DNA of 64,000 bases from the NCBI GenBank assembly GCA_963768185.1, contig CAVYGS010000005.1:62001-126000 (forward strand), in the 5' to 3' direction. The notes beneath the pieces were generated by a model. That model saw only the letters and a list, made by a program, of their open reading frames with translations. It ran no database searches and was not told the DNA's origin. A program made the position numbers and the translations under genes. Origin of the DNA: Palsa-461 sp963768185 (GTDB lineage: Bacteria > Actinomycetota > Acidimicrobiia > Acidimicrobiales > RAAP-2). Positions 61,625 to 64,000 of this stretch are shown here, in pieces. Positions within the stretch are counted from its first letter, which is position 1. Every line of letters begins with the position of its first letter.

Positions 61625-62767
61625 ATGCAACGGCAGCCCGCCCATCGAAAGACATCCACGTGCCGCTGGCCGGTCGTCGTCGCGGTGGTCGCGGCGTTGG
61701 TGATCGTCGGGGGTGGGGCGACCGCGGTGGTCTGGGTCGCCCGCAACAACCACCCGGTCGCAGCGCCGACTGGAACCGAGCAGTCCGCACCCTTCGACGT
61801 GATCGCGACGACGCCCAGCGCGAGCTCGTCGCAGGTGCCCTCGGCCACGACGATCACGGTGTCGTTCAGCTCCGCCATCGGGAAGAACAGCCCGATGCCA
61901 GCCCTCGATCCGAGCGTCCCAGGGGCGTGGTCGCTCGTGTCGCCGAGCGAGCTCGAGTTCGTCCCGTCGGCACCGCTGGTCCCGGGGGCGACCGAGTCGG
62001 TCGTCATCCCGGGCGGCTCCCAGGGCATGGTGAGCGCCGAGGGCGTGCGGCTCGCCAGCTCGGCGACCATCCCCTTCAACGTGCAGACCGGCTCGGTCCT
62101 CCGGCTCCAGCAGCTGCTGGCCGAGCTCGGCTACCTACCCCTCACCTTCACCCCGACCACGCCGTTGACCTCCCTCACCCAGGAAGCCGACGTGCAGCAG
62201 GGTTCTTTCGGGTGGCGTTGGCCCAACCAGCCCCAGTCGCTCACCTCGTTGTGGACGCCGGGCCAGATGAACGTGATCACCAAGGGCGCCGTCATGGACT
62301 TCGAGGACCAGAACGGGCTGAAGACCGACGGCATCGCAAGCTCGACCGTGTGGCACGACCTCCTCGCAGATTCCGCGAGCGGGCACGCTGACGCGAACCC
62401 CTATCGCTACGTGTACGTGTCCGAGTCCGATCCTGAGACCGTCACCGTCTACCAGTCCGGCTCGGTCGTCTACCGGACGCTCGCCAACACCGGGATCGGC
62501 GTCGCGCCGACCGCCCAGGGCACCTTCACGGTGTACGCCCGCTACGTGTCGACGACGATGACGGGCACCAACCCCGACGGCACCGCCTACAGCGACCCCG
62601 GTGTCCCCTGGGTCAGCTACTTCAACGGCGGCGACGCGCTCCACGGGTTCGACCGCGGCAGCTACGGCTGGCCCCAGAGCCTGGGCTGCGTCGAGATGCC
62701 CCCCGCCAACGCCGAGGTCGTGTTCCCCTACACGCCGATCGGCACCCTCGTCACCGTCGGCAACTAA
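61625..62767 (+). CDS. L,D-transpeptidase (YkuD) with peptidoglycan-binding region
   Basis: A 380-residue envelope enzyme. After one transmembrane helix (WPVVVAVVAALVIVGGGATAVVWV) come an Ig-like part (DVIATTPSASSSQVPSATTITVSF…) and a peptidoglycan-binding-like helical part (VLRLQQLLAELGYLPLTF; VMDFEDQNGLKTDGIASSTVW). The YkuD catalytic domain contains VVYRTLANTGIG, GTFTVYARY and HGFDRGSYGWPQSLGCVEMPPANAEVVFPYTPIGTLV, with the catalytic Cys in S-x-G-C. It makes 3-3 cross-links in the cell wall or attaches proteins. The TAA stop (62765-62767) touches the next IS. Confidence 0.92.
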   Translation: MQRQPAHRKTSTCRWPVVVAVVAALVIVGGGATAVVWVARNNHPVAAPTGTEQSAPFDVIATTPSASSSQVPSATTITVSFSSAIGKNSPMPALDPSVPGAWSLVSPSELEFVPSAPLVPGATESVVIPGGSQGMVSAEGVRLASSATIPFNVQTGSVLRLQQLLAELGYLPLTFTPTTPLTSLTQEADVQQGSFGWRWPNQPQSLTSLWTPGQMNVITKGAVMDFEDQNGLKTDGIASSTVWHDLLADSASGHADANPYRYVYVSESDPETVTVYQSGSVVYRTLANTGIGVAPTAQGTFTVYARYVSTTMTGTNPDGTAYSDPGVPWVSYFNGGDALHGFDRGSYGWPQSLGCVEMPPANAEVVFPYTPIGTLVTVGN

Positions 62768-64000
62768 CTACTTCGCCCTGAAAAAGTAGATGTGAAAGAA
62801 CGCGCGTGACCTGCGCGTTCGTGGTGGCGGGGTACTCGCGTTCTGGTCTCGAATGAAAGCCACGATGGCTCCACACACCCTTCCGGAGCGAATGGAGCCA
62901 TCGTGTTGCGCACCAAAGTAGACCCTCAGCCCACTCTGTGGGAGACAATCCTCCCGCCCGAGTTCCTGGCCCTCCCACCAGGGCTCGCGACGATCGACCG
63001 CCTGCTCGACGACCCAGTCTTCTTCGAGCCGTTCGTCGCTTTCTTCGACCCCGTGCTCGGCCGGCCGTCGATCCCGATAGAGACGTACTTGCGCATGATG
63101 TTCTTGCGCTTTCGCTATCGGCTCGGCTTCGAGACACTCTGCGCCGAGGTGGCCGACTCGTTGGCCTGGCGGCGCTTCTGCCGCATCGCGCTCACCGATG
63201 CCGTGCCGCATCCATCCACCCTGATGAAGATCACCACCCGCTGCGGGGACGGTGCCGTCGACCAACTGAACGACAAGCTGCTGGAGAAGGCCGATGCGGC
63301 CCACGTGGTCAAACTCGACAAGGTGCGCGCCGACACGACCGTCGTCCCGGCCAATGTCGCGTATCCGACCGACTCGGGTCTGCTCACCAAAGGGGTGGCC
63401 AAGCTCACCAAGACGGTGCGGGCCCTCCAGGCCTCGGTCTGGCCCGGCGCACGCGCTTTCGGGACCGCACCCGATCGGTGCGTCGGCGCGCCCATCAGGT
63501 CGCGGCGTGGCTGCGCCGGCGCAGTGGCGACGCCAAAGACGAGGTGCTGGCCCTCACCGGCGAGTTGGCCACCATCGCCGAGGCGTCCATCAAAGACGCC
63601 CAGGTCGTGGCCACAAAACGCCCGCCGAGCGCTGCGCCGGGCCGGGGACGGAGCCTCGGGCAGGGCCAGGCGCGCTCGTGGCCGAACTCGAGCGCACGAT
63701 CTCGGTGCTCGAGACGGTCGTGGTCCAGACCCGCACCCGCCTCGGCGGCCAGGTCCCCGACGGATCGACGCGCATCGTGTCGCTTCACGACACCGACGCC
63801 CGGCCCATCGCCAAGGGACGCCTCGGGCGACCCGTCGAGTTCGGCTTCAAGGCCCAGGTCACCGACAACGCCGACGGCATTGTCCTCGACCACCTCGTCG
63901 GAGATGGGCAACCCGCCCGACGCTCCCATGCTCGGGGCCGCCATCGGCCGCATCAAGAAAAGGTTCTCCAAGGTGCCCAGATCCGCTGTCACCGCGGATC
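62768..64000. mobile_element. IS with DUF772-type transposase, copy 2, cut by the window end
   Basis: The left end CTACTTCGCCCTGAAAAA (62768-62785) is identical to the complement of the right end of copy 1 (15149-15166). CTAA directly before it (62764-62767) would be the target duplication, but the right end lies outside the window. The inserted DNA starts at the base after the TAA stop of the L,D-transpeptidase gene. Confidence 0.85.
62905..64000 (+). pseudogene. DUF772-type transposase, frameshifted and incomplete
   Basis: From the GTG at 62905 the frame gives VLRTKVDPQPTLWETILPPEF and runs through VVKLDKVRADTTVVPANVAYPTD, as in copy 1. A base is lost near 63430, and extra bases near 63617 and 63675 shift the frame. 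The later segment GSTRIVSLHDTDARPIAKGRLGRPVEFGFKAQ is out of frame with the start. The C-terminus is past the window. Likely inactive. Confidence 0.8.

Overview
This window is high-GC actinobacterial DNA. Several gene types point to a mycolate-free actinobacterium, perhaps Acidimicrobiia, but the lineage is inference: mycothiol/DinB-type proteins, an LLM (F420/FMN-type) oxidoreductase, a 'GWW.ASD.KWYPP' membrane protein, GTG starts and GTGA/ATGA start-stop overlaps. Single-base frameshifts are unusually frequent in otherwise well-conserved enzymes, so some 'broken' genes may be uncorrected indels in the assembly rather than true decay.

Layout. 1-8.5 kb: a MaoC-like dehydratase, a branched-chain-amino-acid-type binding protein, a HIT protein, a SnoaL-like and a DinB protein, interrupted by a complete IS1182-type element (2094-3740) and a complete IS1634-type element (6570-8523). 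8.6-18.5 kb: accessory DNA bounded by three copies of the 3' half of tRNA-Val(GAC); the intact tRNA is at 18468-18540. It carries an acetyltransferase, a two-lobed aspartic-protease lipoprotein, a dead ISAzo13-type transposase, a DinB-like protein, an IS that split two convergent genes, small orphan genes and a frameshifted drug-efflux gene. 18.5-30.2 kb: a DHA2 efflux pump, a zinc alcohol dehydrogenase, an Erm-like methyltransferase, and a TetR regulator divergent from a catabolic run (thiolase, DUF35 OB-fold, acyl-CoA dehydrogenase, SDR, LLM oxidoreductase, SDR, flavin reductase) that looks like beta-oxidation of a bulky lipid, steroid or terpenoid substrate.

30-48.7 kb: small regulators and enzymes, including an AraC-VOC pair, an ECF sigma factor overlapping a protein with a sigma-operon-type N-terminus fused to a VOC domain, a PadR-HAAS membrane pair, mycothiol-transferase-like proteins, a G1-type glutamic peptidase homologue and an 1100-residue cyclase/NB-ARC/TPR/LuxR regulator. 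48.9-55.8 kb: the most unusual part. Three tandem units end in the same short inverted repeats (GGGCTGATTGCAG at the left, CTGCAAGCATCCC at the right), are joined through CTCGA or CTCAA, and stack against the 3' end of tRNA-Cys. Two units hold one small gene each; the third holds a phosphotransferase, an XRE/nucleotidyltransferase toxin-antitoxin-like pair, and a two-gene operon of a degenerate tyrosine-recombinase-fold protein and a DDE transposase, the likely mover of all three.

56-64 kb: a GWW-motif membrane protein, a complete IS1380-type element in a TTAA stop codon, glnD, an L,D-transpeptidase, and a second decayed copy of the IS seen at 13.6-15.2 kb, cut by the window end.
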